A DNA stretch of 64,000 bases from Paraburkholderia rhynchosiae (lineage in GTDB: Bacteria > Pseudomonadota > Gammaproteobacteria > Burkholderiales > Burkholderiaceae). A program made the translations under genes and the position numbers. The DNA lies in contig NZ_PNXY01000022.1 of assembly GCF_002879865.1 (NCBI RefSeq), positions 61,195-125,194 of the forward strand, written 5' to 3'. A model generated the notes under the pieces. It had not been told where the DNA came from and ran no database searches. It worked only from the letters and a program-made list of their open reading frames with translations. Within the stretch, counting starts at the first letter, position 1. Each line of letters begins with the position of its first letter. Shown piece after piece: positions 39,123 to 47,850 of this stretch.

Positions 39123-41222
39123 ATGACTGGTATCTACAACCCGCTGCTGGTCTGCCTGTCGCTGGTGGTCGCATTTCTCGCGTCCTACACGGCAGTGGAG
39201 GTGTCCGGCGGCCTGAATGCGTTGGCGAGCGCGAAACGGCGGCCGCTGTGGCTCGTCGGTGGCGCCGTGTCGATGGGCGTCGGCATCTGGTCGATGCACT
39301 TTATCGGCATGCTCGCGTTTTCACTGCCGATCCAGGTTGGCTACGATTTCTCCACTACCGCTGCGTCGCTGTTCCTTGCGATCGGCGTGTCGCTGATCGC
39401 GCTTGCCACCGCGAGCCGCGGCGTGCTGTCGTACAGGCGTTTGTGCGTCGCCGGGACAATCATGGGCCTCGGCGTGGCCGCCATGCACTTCACCGGCATG
39501 CACGCGATGCAGATGTCGCCTGCAATCGAATATACGATCTGGAAAGTCGCGCTCTCGGTGGGCGTGGCCATCGCCGCGTCGATGGCGGCGCTTTGGCTCG
39601 CCTTCACGCTGCGCGCGTCGGACCTGGAAAACCTCGTCGTCAAGCGGCTCGGAGCGGCCGTGATCATGGCGGTCGCGATCACCGGAATGCACTATCTCGG
39701 CATGAGCGCGGCCAACTTCGCCGCCGGCAGCCTTTGTCTGTCCGGCGGTAAGCTCGATGCGAACTGGCTCGCGCTCGTGGTCACGGCGACGTCGTTCACC
39801 GTACTCGTCGGCACGCTCGCATTGCTCGGCTTCCATACGAGCAGCCTCTCCATCTCGCTCAGGCGCGCGAACCGGCAACTGCATTATCTCGGCACGCATG
39901 ATGCGCTGACGAATCTGCCGAACCGTCAGCAATTGTCGTTGCATATCGCGCAGGCGGTCGACGAATGCGCACGCAGAGCATCGCCGTTCGCCGTGCTCTT
40001 CATCGACCTCGACGGCTTCAAGTCGATCAACGATTCGCTCGGCCACGGCGTAGGCGACGACTTGCTGCAGGTGTGCGCCGAGCGTCTGCGCCAGGACTTG
40101 CGCCATACCGACATGGTCGCGCGGCTCGGCGGAGATGAATTCGTGATCGTGGTCGAGAACGTGGCCGAAGTGTCGTCCGCGGTGGCGGTGGCCAATGGCG
40201 TCCTGCAGCGGCTAAGTCAGGAGATCGTCGTCAACGGATTGCCGCTTCGCGTGAGCGCGAGCATCGGCATCGCGTTCTATCCTCGCGACGGCGGCAATGT
40301 CGACGAACTGCTGCATAGCGCGGACGCAGCGATGTACGCGGCCAAGCAAAGCGGGCGCAACACGTTTCGCGTGTTCGAACCGCAGATGAACCACACCGCG
40401 CTCAAGTCGCTGGTCCTGCAACGCGATCTGCATCGAGCGTTGAGCGACGGCCAACTCAGTATGTCATTCCAGCCGAAGTTCAGCGTTGCATCGCAGTCGG
40501 TGACGGGCGTCGAGGCACTGATCCGCTGGCGTCACCCCGAGCTCGGCGAGATTCCTCCGCTCGAATTCATCCCCATTGCGGAACGCTCGGGGCTCATTGT
40601 CGAGATCGGCGACTGGGTGCTGCAGGAGGTCTGCCGCAATATTGCGGTGTGGGACGCGCAAGGGCTGCCCGCGATCTGCGTGGCGGTGAATCTTTCGCCG
40701 ATCCAGTTCAGCGTGCCGGACCTGGTGGCCCGCATCGATGCGCTGATCGGCGCAGCCGGCGTCGATCCGTGTCGCCTGATGTTCGAGATTACGGAGACGA
40801 CGGCGATGCAGAACATCGAGAAGACGAGCCGCACGATCGAAGCGCTGCAGTCGCGCGGCTATACCGTCGCCATCGACGATTTTGGCACCGGATATTCGAG
40901 CCTGGGTTATCTACAGCGCTTCAGGTTCGATCAGATCAAGATCGACGGTTCGTTCATGCGCGATCTCGACGACGGCGGTCAGCGCGGCAGCGCCTTGCTG
41001 TCCGCCGTCGTGACACTCGCACGCGCGTTGCAGATCGAGGTTGTGGCCGAAGGTGTCGAGACTGAGTCGCAATTCCGCACGCTCGGCGAGCTTGCCTGTG
41101 ATCAGGTGCAGGGCTTCCTGTTGAGCCGGCCGTTGCCCGCCGCCGAGTTCCTTGCGTTCCTGCGGTGCGCCGCGGACCGGATCGTCGCCACCGAGCGCGC
41201 CTGCGCCACGCCCACAGCGTGA
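39123..41222 (+). CDS. MHYT-GGDEF-EAL c-di-GMP enzyme
   Basis: A 699-residue bifunctional c-di-GMP protein. The membrane MHYT sensor (about 1-240) has three signature repeats, SMHFIGM, AMHFTGM and GMHYLGM, thought to bind a metal that senses O2, CO or NO. The GGDEF domain has intact RLGGDEF with an I-site RHTD five residues before it. The EAL domain has GVEALIRW, VNLSPIQF, FEITET, IDDFGTGYSS, KIDGSFM and AEGVE, all needed for c-di-GMP hydrolysis. Both synthesis and degradation look possible; which dominates cannot be told. It is a single gene followed by a strong hairpin. Confidence 0.95.
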   Translation: MTGIYNPLLVCLSLVVAFLASYTAVEVSGGLNALASAKRRPLWLVGGAVSMGVGIWSMHFIGMLAFSLPIQVGYDFSTTAASLFLAIGVSLIALATASRGVLSYRRLCVAGTIMGLGVAAMHFTGMHAMQMSPAIEYTIWKVALSVGVAIAASMAALWLAFTLRASDLENLVVKRLGAAVIMAVAITGMHYLGMSAANFAAGSLCLSGGKLDANWLALVVTATSFTVLVGTLALLGFHTSSLSISLRRANRQLHYLGTHDALTNLPNRQQLSLHIAQAVDECARRASPFAVLFIDLDGFKSINDSLGHGVGDDLLQVCAERLRQDLRHTDMVARLGGDEFVIVVENVAEVSSAVAVANGVLQRLSQEIVVNGLPLRVSASIGIAFYPRDGGNVDELLHSADAAMYAAKQSGRNTFRVFEPQMNHTALKSLVLQRDLHRALSDGQLSMSFQPKFSVASQSVTGVEALIRWRHPELGEIPPLEFIPIAERSGLIVEIGDWVLQEVCRNIAVWDAQGLPAICVAVNLSPIQFSVPDLVARIDALIGAAGVDPCRLMFEITETTAMQNIEKTSRTIEALQSRGYTVAIDDFGTGYSSLGYLQRFRFDQIKIDGSFMRDLDDGGQRGSALLSAVVTLARALQIEVVAEGVETESQFRTLGELACDQVQGFLLSRPLPAAEFLAFLRCAADRIVATERACATPTA

Positions 41223-41253
41223 GGGCGGGCGGCGGTCGCGACCGACCGCCCTC
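41221..41253 (+). terminator. Strong GC hairpin after the MHYT gene
   Basis: GAGGGCGG pairs with CCGCCCTC around an inner self-complementary CGGTCGCGACCG, beginning at the stop codon of the MHYT-GGDEF-EAL gene. The stem is very GC-rich and is followed by TCTCC and, further on, GATTT. Most likely the gene's terminator. Confidence 0.65.
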
Positions 41254-41337
41254 TCTCCAGCCTGATTTAAAAAACGGCCCAGCCAGCAGTCGAATTTGAT
41301 GCGATGTCCCTCCCGACAGAGCAAGCGGTCACGTGGA

Positions 41338-41349
41338 CCTATACTGGGG
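41338..41349 (+). promoter_or_regulatory. Promoter-like element CCTATACTGGGG, copy 2
   Basis: Identical over 12 bases to 14686-14697 and again containing TATACT as a -10. Transcription would start near 41352, leaving a very short leader with the ribosome site GGAGG before the ATG at 41365. Confidence 0.45.
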
Positions 41350-41364
41350 CATCTGGAGGCTCCA

Positions 41365-42168
41365 ATGGCAAATCACGACAGGCTGCATCCGCTACGTCCG
41401 CTCCTAAAGAACTGGGTCTGGGAGCATGGCCGAATCGGTACTCGATATCTCGACTGCACCGATGGCGAAATCAAGTTTGACGAAGGCAAGAAGTCGCGCT
41501 TCGCGGCCGAAGAATATATTTACGTGCCACTCGAAAAAGATGCTGGCGACGATGCGTCTATAGAAGGTCCTGCGATCCAGGAGGCGGGGCTCGCCCGCTT
41601 TTTGAGGGCAGCACAGTTAGGCAAGCCCGAGGAAGCCGGCACTATCGCGGAGGTCCAGCGCGCAGTGCAGGACTGCATCGAACTCGGCCTGTTTAGCGCA
41701 TACCAGTTCGGCGCGCGCGAGGCCCTTGCACGCTATGCGCAGGAACCCATGTTCGAGGACGAAATCCGCGCTGCGGTGGTCGACGATATCCGGCGCATCT
41801 ACTCGGGCATCCGCGAGCAATTGGCGCTGTACGATTTCAGTGTGCTTTACGGCTTGCCCATGCCGCTACTCATCAGCGAGGCGCCGTTCATCGACTGGCG
41901 CGTGCAGGCTAGCCCGGCGCTTCCGTTTGTCTCGCTTCCTCTGGGGCCATACTGCCTGCTGGTGGGTGCGCCGTCGGGCAGGAGCAGCCGAATCGGCCCC
42001 GTGGTCTGGAAGTCCGCCGCGGCGTTGGGTCCGTTGAAGGACCACAATCGCCAGATCGCGGAGCACGCACGGTTGTGGCTCGTGGCGACCACTGATGACC
42101 AACTCGCCGCGGTGCAAGGCCGCTTTGCTCAGGCCAGGAACCCCAAGTCAGGGGACGCGAAGCCTTGA
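41365..42168 (+). CDS. Hypothetical protein, 267 residues
   Basis: A soluble 267-residue protein with no recognised domain, signal peptide or membrane segment. It has an acidic N-terminal third (CTDGEIKFDEGKKSRFAAEE), an Arg/Glu-rich helical middle, and a C-terminal region with ALPFVSLPLGPYCLLVGAPS. The C-terminal block (PLGPYCLLVG, then NRQIAEHARLWLVAT) is reminiscent of DUF4238-like proteins, in which a late strand and a helix carry similar residues, but the match is too weak to claim. ATG 41365 has a good ribosome site, CTGGAGGCTCCA, and a promoter-like element just upstream. It is flanked by c-di-GMP and UspA genes, which does not define its role. Confidence 0.75.
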   Translation: MANHDRLHPLRPLLKNWVWEHGRIGTRYLDCTDGEIKFDEGKKSRFAAEEYIYVPLEKDAGDDASIEGPAIQEAGLARFLRAAQLGKPEEAGTIAEVQRAVQDCIELGLFSAYQFGAREALARYAQEPMFEDEIRAAVVDDIRRIYSGIREQLALYDFSVLYGLPMPLLISEAPFIDWRVQASPALPFVSLPLGPYCLLVGAPSGRSSRIGPVVWKSAAALGPLKDHNRQIAEHARLWLVATTDDQLAAVQGRFAQARNPKSGDAKP

Positions 42169-42214
42169 CCGCAGTCGGTGGGAAACGCGCGGCTGGCGCC
42201 GCTGCGCTGTGATT

Positions 42215-42233
42215 TATATCAAAAGGTGATATA
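42215..42233. promoter_or_regulatory. TATATCA-N5-TGATATA inverted repeat
   Basis: A perfect 7-base inverted repeat in an AT-rich patch about 84 bases upstream of the uspA start. It differs from FNR boxes (TTGAT-N4-ATCAA) by having its arms in the opposite order. Likely an operator or part of the uspA promoter; the binder is unknown. Confidence 0.45.
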
Positions 42234-42316
42234 TTCTGAAGTTGCACGGGCTTGTCATTGCGATGCGTTTCTCGCAACCACTGCATGGCCGTGTAATGAA
42301 CAGAAAAGGGGGCGAC

Positions 42317-42823
42317 ATGCCGGCCTTCAACCGCATTCTTCTCTGCTACGACGGAAGCCGCGAGGGGCAGCATGCGCTGACGGACGGCGCCCATCTCGCG
42401 CAAGATCTCGGGGCGCAGGTGCACGTCCTTTCCGTGATTAACAATCCTGCATGGGCGCAAGGTGCGGACATCACCTGTGCGGTGCCAGCTGATATCGTCA
42501 GCGATTCGGTCAAGAGCGTGCTCGAAGAAGGCTTGAGGAAACTCGCAGCGCGGGGAATTCACGCAACCGGGCACTTCGCTATCGGTGATCCGCTGGATCA
42601 GATTCCGTTCTTTGCCAGAGACCTCAACGTCGATCTGATCGTCGTGGGACATCATCGAACGAGCAGGTTCGCGCGGTGGTGGGGCGGCAGGACTGACGGT
42701 CTGCTGCTCGACCGGGTCAGTTGCAGCGTGCTTGTGACGATGGGCCCGGAAGAGGGTTCTGACAACTTGACAGCTGAGGATTCCGCTGTCCGCAAGACGG
42801 AGTCGCCGGTCGAGCACTTGTAA
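42317..42823 (+). CDS. Universal stress protein (UspA family)
   Basis: A 168-residue UspA protein: N-terminal FNRILLCYDGSREGQHAL, and a C-terminal nucleotide-binding segment beginning VDLIVVGHHRTSRFARWWGG and ending DRVSCSVLVTM. The usual Gx2Gx9G(S/T) is altered (GHHR with a WWGG block), so ATP binding is uncertain. ATG 42317 was chosen because AAAAGGGGG precedes it; ATG 42296 would add seven residues. An inverted repeat (42215) upstream suggests dedicated control. Such proteins help survival under starvation or low oxygen. Confidence 0.88.
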   Translation: MPAFNRILLCYDGSREGQHALTDGAHLAQDLGAQVHVLSVINNPAWAQGADITCAVPADIVSDSVKSVLEEGLRKLAARGIHATGHFAIGDPLDQIPFFARDLNVDLIVVGHHRTSRFARWWGGRTDGLLLDRVSCSVLVTMGPEEGSDNLTAEDSAVRKTESPVEHL

Positions 42824-43405
42824 CCCATGCCGGCGGGAGGTAGCCCCGAGCCCTGGCAATCGCCGAAGCGCAGCCGGGCGAAGACGGCCACCGCAGCGTT
42901 GACCCTACAGATCCGGACGACACGACACCGCCCGTGTGCCGGCTACAACTGATGCAGATGCCGGCGCTACAGTTGACTTCAACGGCCATTTCAACGGCGA
43001 CGCATTGATGAGAACAGGTGCTGCTCACCAGTTCTCGTTCCCCTCCGACTGCAAGATGTCCCCGCCTTTTCCGAGTATCGATGGCAGCGGTGAAGGTGCT
43101 ATATCGCGCCTGTTCGGCGTATGAAGGTCGGTTCTCGTCGGCGCGCTTAGAGCGTCGATTTGGGCTGCCGTGCTTACGTCGACGGAGCATCACAGGGGCA
43201 TTTCGGCCAACATTCAGCGACACCGGCCAGACACTCACTGAATGTGCGCAAGCGCGCATTACAGAGCCGAAGCCGCGCAACCCATGGTGGTAGATAACAT
43301 AATCTGAGTGTATTGCGGACGGGACACAGCGACTCGTCGGACGAACGAAATCCCGCGAGACGGTGATGCCGTCGTATCCCCATACACGCCAAACTGCTCG
43401 ACCAA
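42824..43405. other. Intergenic region with no supported gene
   Basis: 582 bases between uspA and PAP2 copy 2. A long minus-strand frame (42717-43424) runs into uspA and shows biased, Ser/Arg-rich noise without a family match, so it was not called. No repeat or hairpin of note was seen; the right part should hold the PAP2 promoter. Confidence 0.4.
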
Positions 43406-44098
43406 ATGAACAGCTTCGATACAAGCATCGAGACTTTTCTCACACAATTCAATCTTTGTACCCCGTGTAACCATGTCGTACAGGTCATCGCGGACATGTA
43501 CACGTTCAAGGGCCTCGTGCTGATTCCGGTTTTATGGTGGATATGGTTCCAGTCGGCCGAGCGTAGGCAATGGAGGCGCGAAATCCTCATCGCCACAACC
43601 GTGAGCGGTCTACTGGCTCTTTTTGTCGGAAGACTTCTGGCGCATTTCCTGCCGTTCCGGACGCGCCCCGCATATTCTCCCGAACTGCACCTCCATTTCC
43701 CATTTGTGCCGGCCGCGGAGAGCATGCTATCAGGGTGGAGTTCATTTCCAAGTGATCACGCAATGCTCTGGACGTCGGTGGCGGTGGGGATTTTTATCGT
43801 CTCCCGCCGGATCGGCGTGCTGGCGCTCCTGTATGTCGCAATCTTCATTTGCGCCCCGCGGGCTTACCTGGGCTTTCACTATCCAACTGACCTGCTGGCA
43901 GGGGCCGCAATTGGCATTGCCATTACCTGCATCATGACCCGGGATTTTGTCAGAAGACTTTACGCCACCGATGTATTGCGTTGGATCGAGCGTTACCCCG
44001 GCCCATCGGCGATGCTGGGATTTGTGCTGTGTCTGGAACTGGTAACCCAGTTTGACGAAATAAGGACATTCGCCAGTTCTGTTTTTAAGCACGTCTGA
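43406..44098 (+). CDS. PAP2-family membrane phosphatase, copy 2
   Basis: A 230-residue close relative of the protein at 13794-14486, collinear and of equal length, with long identical stretches (YTFKGLVLIPVLWW, SSFPSDHAMLW, PRAYLGFHYPTDLL, FVLCLELVTQFDE). All three phosphatase motifs are retained, including PSDH in motif 2. It should dephosphorylate a lipid (pyro)phosphate at the periplasmic face. Unlike copy 1 it heads a cluster with an SMR/ArnE-like protein, a large membrane protein and a glycosyltransferase, so it may act on an undecaprenyl- or lipid A-linked intermediate. No clear ribosome site precedes the ATG; the start follows from alignment with copy 1. Confidence 0.88.
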   Translation: MNSFDTSIETFLTQFNLCTPCNHVVQVIADMYTFKGLVLIPVLWWIWFQSAERRQWRREILIATTVSGLLALFVGRLLAHFLPFRTRPAYSPELHLHFPFVPAAESMLSGWSSFPSDHAMLWTSVAVGIFIVSRRIGVLALLYVAIFICAPRAYLGFHYPTDLLAGAAIGIAITCIMTRDFVRRLYATDVLRWIERYPGPSAMLGFVLCLELVTQFDEIRTFASSVFKHV

Positions 44099-44322
44099 TT
44101 TATTTCGGTTTCCTTACATTTCCAACCATTGATGCGAGGGATCCTTGCGAACTCGCTATCGCCGACGTGGCGGTCCGCAACCATCGCGACGGGAGGTTGC
44201 AGGAATGCGGCATCTGGCTGCATCCACTTACGGAGCGAACGGACCATCGTCTTCTGGGGCAGAAGTGGTCGCCAGCAAGCCTGATCGCCAGAGCAACATC
44301 TGTTCGCAAGGGGCAACTAGTC

Positions 44323-44685
44323 ATGCAATTCTGTTTCCTGTTTCTGAGCGGCACATGCAGTGCGCTGGCCAGCATACTTTTGCGTCTCGCGGGACAAGTT
44401 GTTGTGAGCAGCGATGTGTTGGTGCTCGGTATGAACGGCCGGCCCTTGCTGTATCGACTGGGCGCGATTGGTGCTTACGGCGCCGGGTTCGCGTTCTATG
44501 CGCTGGCACTGAGGCGCGTTCAACTGAGCGTCGCCTATCCGCTTATGGTTGCGGTGACTATCCTTGAAATCGTGATGTTCGGCGTTGCATCTGGCGAGAC
44601 GATTTCGCCCCGTATCGTTGCTGGAGCGGGGCTACTCCTTGTCAGTGTAATACTGCTGTACCTGCCGGCAACATCAGGGGCGTGA
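44323..44685 (+). CDS. Four-helix SMR/ArnE-like membrane protein
   Basis: A 120-residue protein with four hydrophobic helices in the small-multidrug-resistance/EamA layout. YALALRRVQLSVAYPLMVAV is typical of SMR and ArnE/ArnF proteins, where the last helices form the dimer interface. The canonical Glu14 of EmrE is absent from helix 1 (SGTCSALASILLRLAG), as in ArnE/ArnF, which flip aminoarabinose-undecaprenyl phosphate. ATG 44323 was chosen because AAGGGGC precedes it and it removes a non-hydrophobic 50-residue leader. A polyprenyl-linked sugar carrier is more likely than a drug pump, given the PAP2 gene upstream and sugar-transfer genes downstream. Confidence 0.75.
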   Translation: MQFCFLFLSGTCSALASILLRLAGQVVVSSDVLVLGMNGRPLLYRLGAIGAYGAGFAFYALALRRVQLSVAYPLMVAVTILEIVMFGVASGETISPRIVAGAGLLLVSVILLYLPATSGA

Positions 44686-44734
44686 AAGACACGCGGTTCG
44701 ACAAGAAACGTTGAGTTGCCTGGGAGGGGCTTTG

Positions 44735-46300
44735 ATGATCGTACGAAAAGGAGCGGCACCCGGTGTGCCGCCATTGCATGTTTGGGGCCTCTGGCTAATT
44801 GGGACTCTGGTGGCGTCGGTGCCGCTGTTCGTTACGTCAATTCCGCCGCTTGGGCAGCACTTTTATAATATCGTCCGAATAGACATCCTTTCGCATCCGG
44901 CATCGTACGCTGGAAACTTCATCGTTCGATGGGACACCTTGCCGGATCTCGCGATGGATCTAACGGTCCCGTGGCTGGCGAGCCTGTTGCCGGTGGAGTG
45001 GGCGGCGTGGCTATTTGTCGTTGTCGAGCTAGCGCTGCTGACATCGGGATGCCTGGTGCTCAGCCGTGCCGCCAATGGCCGCTGGTCGTGGTTGCCGTTC
45101 GTCAGTTTCCTGCTGCTCTACAACTGGATCCTGATACGCGGTTACGACAACTACCTGTTTGGCCTCGGCCTTTGCTTCTGGGCTATTGCCTTACATGTGT
45201 CGCTTCGCCAGGCTACGCTTGCGCGGATCGCTGTGTCATCGTGCACCGCGCTTTCCATATATTTCTGTCATCTGTTTCCGTTAGCCGTTTTTGCGCTGGT
45301 CACAGGGACGTGGGAACTTGGCTGCCTTCTTCAGGAAGGGGAAGTTCAAATCCGCTCGCTGACTCGACATGCGGCCGCGAGCCTCGTTCCGTTGATCCTC
45401 CCCATCGCACTGTTGGCTCACAGCAGTACCGGTGGCCTTGGCGGGTCCATCGACTTTGGCGTCATTCATATATTCGCAAAAATCAGTCGATGGCTCGATG
45501 TCTTTGCTGTAGGCAACCCAGCAGGCGACGTGGCAATACTGGCAAGTCTAGGTCTGACCTTAGCCGTTGGCTTTCTACTGAGGTTGTGGACGTGCAAGCC
45601 TGAGTTCCGGATAACGATTATGGCGCTACCGGTCGTAGCCTTGTTTGCGCCGTTCACCGCGTTCGCGTCATACGGCGTTGTTGAGCGCTGTGCGCTGAGC
45701 TTCGCGTTTTTGCTGACTGCGCTGGTTGAGGTACGGCATTCTGCTCCCCGTGTTCAACGTGTCGGCGCACTGGTGCTCGTACTTGTGTTCGCGTTCCGGA
45801 TTGCGACCGTGACGGCCGACTGGCGGGCGGCGAAGCCTGCCATTCAGGCTTATCGCGATACCTTCGCGTCCTTGAAACCGGGCTCAGTTTTGCTCCAGTA
45901 CAAACAGGACACCACTTACCCGTCGCCAAGGACGGCCCCCCGCCGGTGGAACCCGTATCTGGACAAGGTCGTCGCTCTCGCAACGCTCGACGGCGTTCTC
46001 GTTCCCGATCTCTATCTCAAAGCTGGCCACCAGCCGGTGCTTTACCGCGGTGAGAACGCAGCGTTGAGGGAGTTTCAGGACGACATCGAAAACGGAGACA
46101 AGGCATTCCGGGCAGACGATCGTATGTTGCATGCCTGGACAACCGAACTGCAATACCGGTTCCCGGATCTCCAAAGCCGGTTCACTGGGGTTTATCTGGC
46201 CGTGTTCGATCCGTCGCGGCGCCTATCGGAAAGTCTGTCCGGCTGGCAGCTCGTCGCGACCTTGCCGGAACATCGACTCTATGAACTGCTTCCACGATGA
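44735..46300 (+). CDS. Large polytopic membrane protein, GT-C-like
   Basis: A 521-residue protein with about ten to twelve transmembrane helices in residues 15-370 and a periplasmic C-terminal domain. FNIVR and IRGYDNYLFGLGLC lie early, and the tail ends LVATLPEHRLYELLPR. The layout matches GT-C-type glycosyltransferases (ArnT/PMT/O-antigen polymerase style), which use polyprenyl-phosphate sugars, but the loop-1 acidic motif (DE/EDD) typical of GT39 was not found, so this is a structural guess. GGGAGGGGCTTTG gives a clear ribosome site at ATG 44735. It begins 49 bases after the ArnE-like gene and is probably co-transcribed. Confidence 0.7.
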   Translation: MIVRKGAAPGVPPLHVWGLWLIGTLVASVPLFVTSIPPLGQHFYNIVRIDILSHPASYAGNFIVRWDTLPDLAMDLTVPWLASLLPVEWAAWLFVVVELALLTSGCLVLSRAANGRWSWLPFVSFLLLYNWILIRGYDNYLFGLGLCFWAIALHVSLRQATLARIAVSSCTALSIYFCHLFPLAVFALVTGTWELGCLLQEGEVQIRSLTRHAAASLVPLILPIALLAHSSTGGLGGSIDFGVIHIFAKISRWLDVFAVGNPAGDVAILASLGLTLAVGFLLRLWTCKPEFRITIMALPVVALFAPFTAFASYGVVERCALSFAFLLTALVEVRHSAPRVQRVGALVLVLVFAFRIATVTADWRAAKPAIQAYRDTFASLKPGSVLLQYKQDTTYPSPRTAPRRWNPYLDKVVALATLDGVLVPDLYLKAGHQPVLYRGENAALREFQDDIENGDKAFRADDRMLHAWTTELQYRFPDLQSRFTGVYLAVFDPSRRLSESLSGWQLVATLPEHRLYELLPR

Positions 46301-46575
46301 CCGCGGTTGCTAGTAGCGCTTGAACCCGGGTTCCGTCAATGGTCAGCGGATCTTCAGGTAAAAAGTACGTAGGAATGCTACCTACCGTACACAGGAATAA
46401 GCCTTTGGTAACGCTTCTGATGTAGACGCACGCCTGCATCACTCCGCATGTTGTTCAGGACGCGGTGCGACGGATAGCGACAGATTTTTGTCCGCCGCAT
46501 GTCCGCGAGTCAGCGCAGTATTGACGAAGGGGCGTTCACTGTCGTCCCCGTGCCTAAGCAAAAGCAGGGGAGTCT

Positions 46576-47625
46576 ATGTCGGATACGGTGACTTTGCGAT
46601 GCGGCCACCAAGGCGGGCGGGCGCAACTATCGATGACAACGGATTCGCAAGTCCATATCGTTCCAAACGCGCTCATCTACATCGACGAACAGAGCGCGGG
46701 AAGTCCCAACTGCAGGCGTCGCAGTCCTTTCTGTTATCTGGAGCAGGCCATTACCCTCAACCGCAGTCTGCTTGCTCTGGGTCTGCCGCGGTTGACGATC
46801 GTTACGAACGTTCCCGACGAGATCGAACGTCAGCTCATGAAGTTCGGCCAGGACACACCTCCCTGGATTGTGCCGGTCAGCCCGTCAATCACGCTACCCA
46901 GAAGCACGCGTTTTTACAGCGCACATTTCAAGCTCGACCTGCTGGAGCAGGCTGGGCGCCGGCTTCCAAAAGACGCGCTCCTGATGCTGCTTGATACCGA
47001 TATGGTTGCGCTGCGGCCATTGGATATGGACCTGCTGCGACGGTGCCAGGCGACGGGCGTCGGTGCATTCGACATCTCGGACCAGGAGTTTTCGGCGTAC
47101 GGCGACGCGCGCGTCATGGCCGATCTGGAAACAGTCGCCGGCAGGCGCCTCGCCAATCCGCGATGGTTCGGCGGCGAACTTTTACTGGCCTCAGCCGGCT
47201 TCATTGAAGAACTCGTGCCGTGTGCGCGTGAGTGCTTCCATCGATATATCGGGTCCATGGCGGAACTGAACCACCATGGCGACGAGGTGTTCATGTCCGC
47301 CGCACTCAATCTTCTGTGTGAGCGCGGGCATCAGATTGTCGACGTGGGCGCGCACCGGCTAGTTGGCCGGCACTGGTCAGGCAACACACACCGGGATCTG
47401 CGATGGTTCAGGGGTTGCTCGCTGCTTCATTTGCCAGGCTGCAAGGAACTGCTGGAACGGCAGGCCCGCCGCGGCACTTTCAGTGCCGCCCAGCTGTGGT
47501 ATCAACTTGCGGTGACGCACACGTTAAATCGCTTCATCTGGCCGCTCCGGCAGGGGATGCGCGCCCGTCGCCGCTGGCACTATGCCCGGGACAGGAAAGC
47601 CAGGGCTGAGGGTCAGCCGACATGA
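46576..47625 (+). CDS. Glycosyltransferase-like protein (GT8-type fold)
   Basis: A 349-residue protein with nucleotide-sugar transferase features: FCYLEQAITLNRSLLALGLP, a central DTDMVALRPLD (DxD metal motif in a setting like GT8), then NPRWFGGELLLAS and NHHGDEVFMSAALN. GT8 and related retaining enzymes use UDP-sugars on the cytoplasmic side. The start ATG 46576 has AGGGGAG upstream. The C-terminal part (LAVTHTLNRFIWPLRQGMRARRR) is basic and may contact the membrane. It closes the PAP2/ArnE-like/GT-C-like cluster, consistent with making or trimming a surface glycan. Confidence 0.75.
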   Translation: MSDTVTLRCGHQGGRAQLSMTTDSQVHIVPNALIYIDEQSAGSPNCRRRSPFCYLEQAITLNRSLLALGLPRLTIVTNVPDEIERQLMKFGQDTPPWIVPVSPSITLPRSTRFYSAHFKLDLLEQAGRRLPKDALLMLLDTDMVALRPLDMDLLRRCQATGVGAFDISDQEFSAYGDARVMADLETVAGRRLANPRWFGGELLLASAGFIEELVPCARECFHRYIGSMAELNHHGDEVFMSAALNLLCERGHQIVDVGAHRLVGRHWSGNTHRDLRWFRGCSLLHLPGCKELLERQARRGTFSAAQLWYQLAVTHTLNRFIWPLRQGMRARRRWHYARDRKARAEGQPT

Positions 47626-47850
47626 GCCGCTTCGCGTTGAATACGACCCGATTACGACAGGTCGCTGTGGGTAAGGCGTGGGCGAGCGGCAGCGACGAAC
47701 TGGCGTTGCAACGATTCAGAGACGCGTTCTCCGTTTGACGCGCAAAAAGCGGAGTGCGCGAAGTCTTCATCGTGCGCGATCGGATCACCCATCACCATTC
47801 CCGAGCCGTCTGCTTGGGGCATTTCCCAATCATTGCAGAGGTTTTTTCAT

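Noticed and set aside
42717..43424. 235-codon minus-strand frame in the gap after uspA
   Set aside because: Overlaps uspA and looks like biased noise; no motif.
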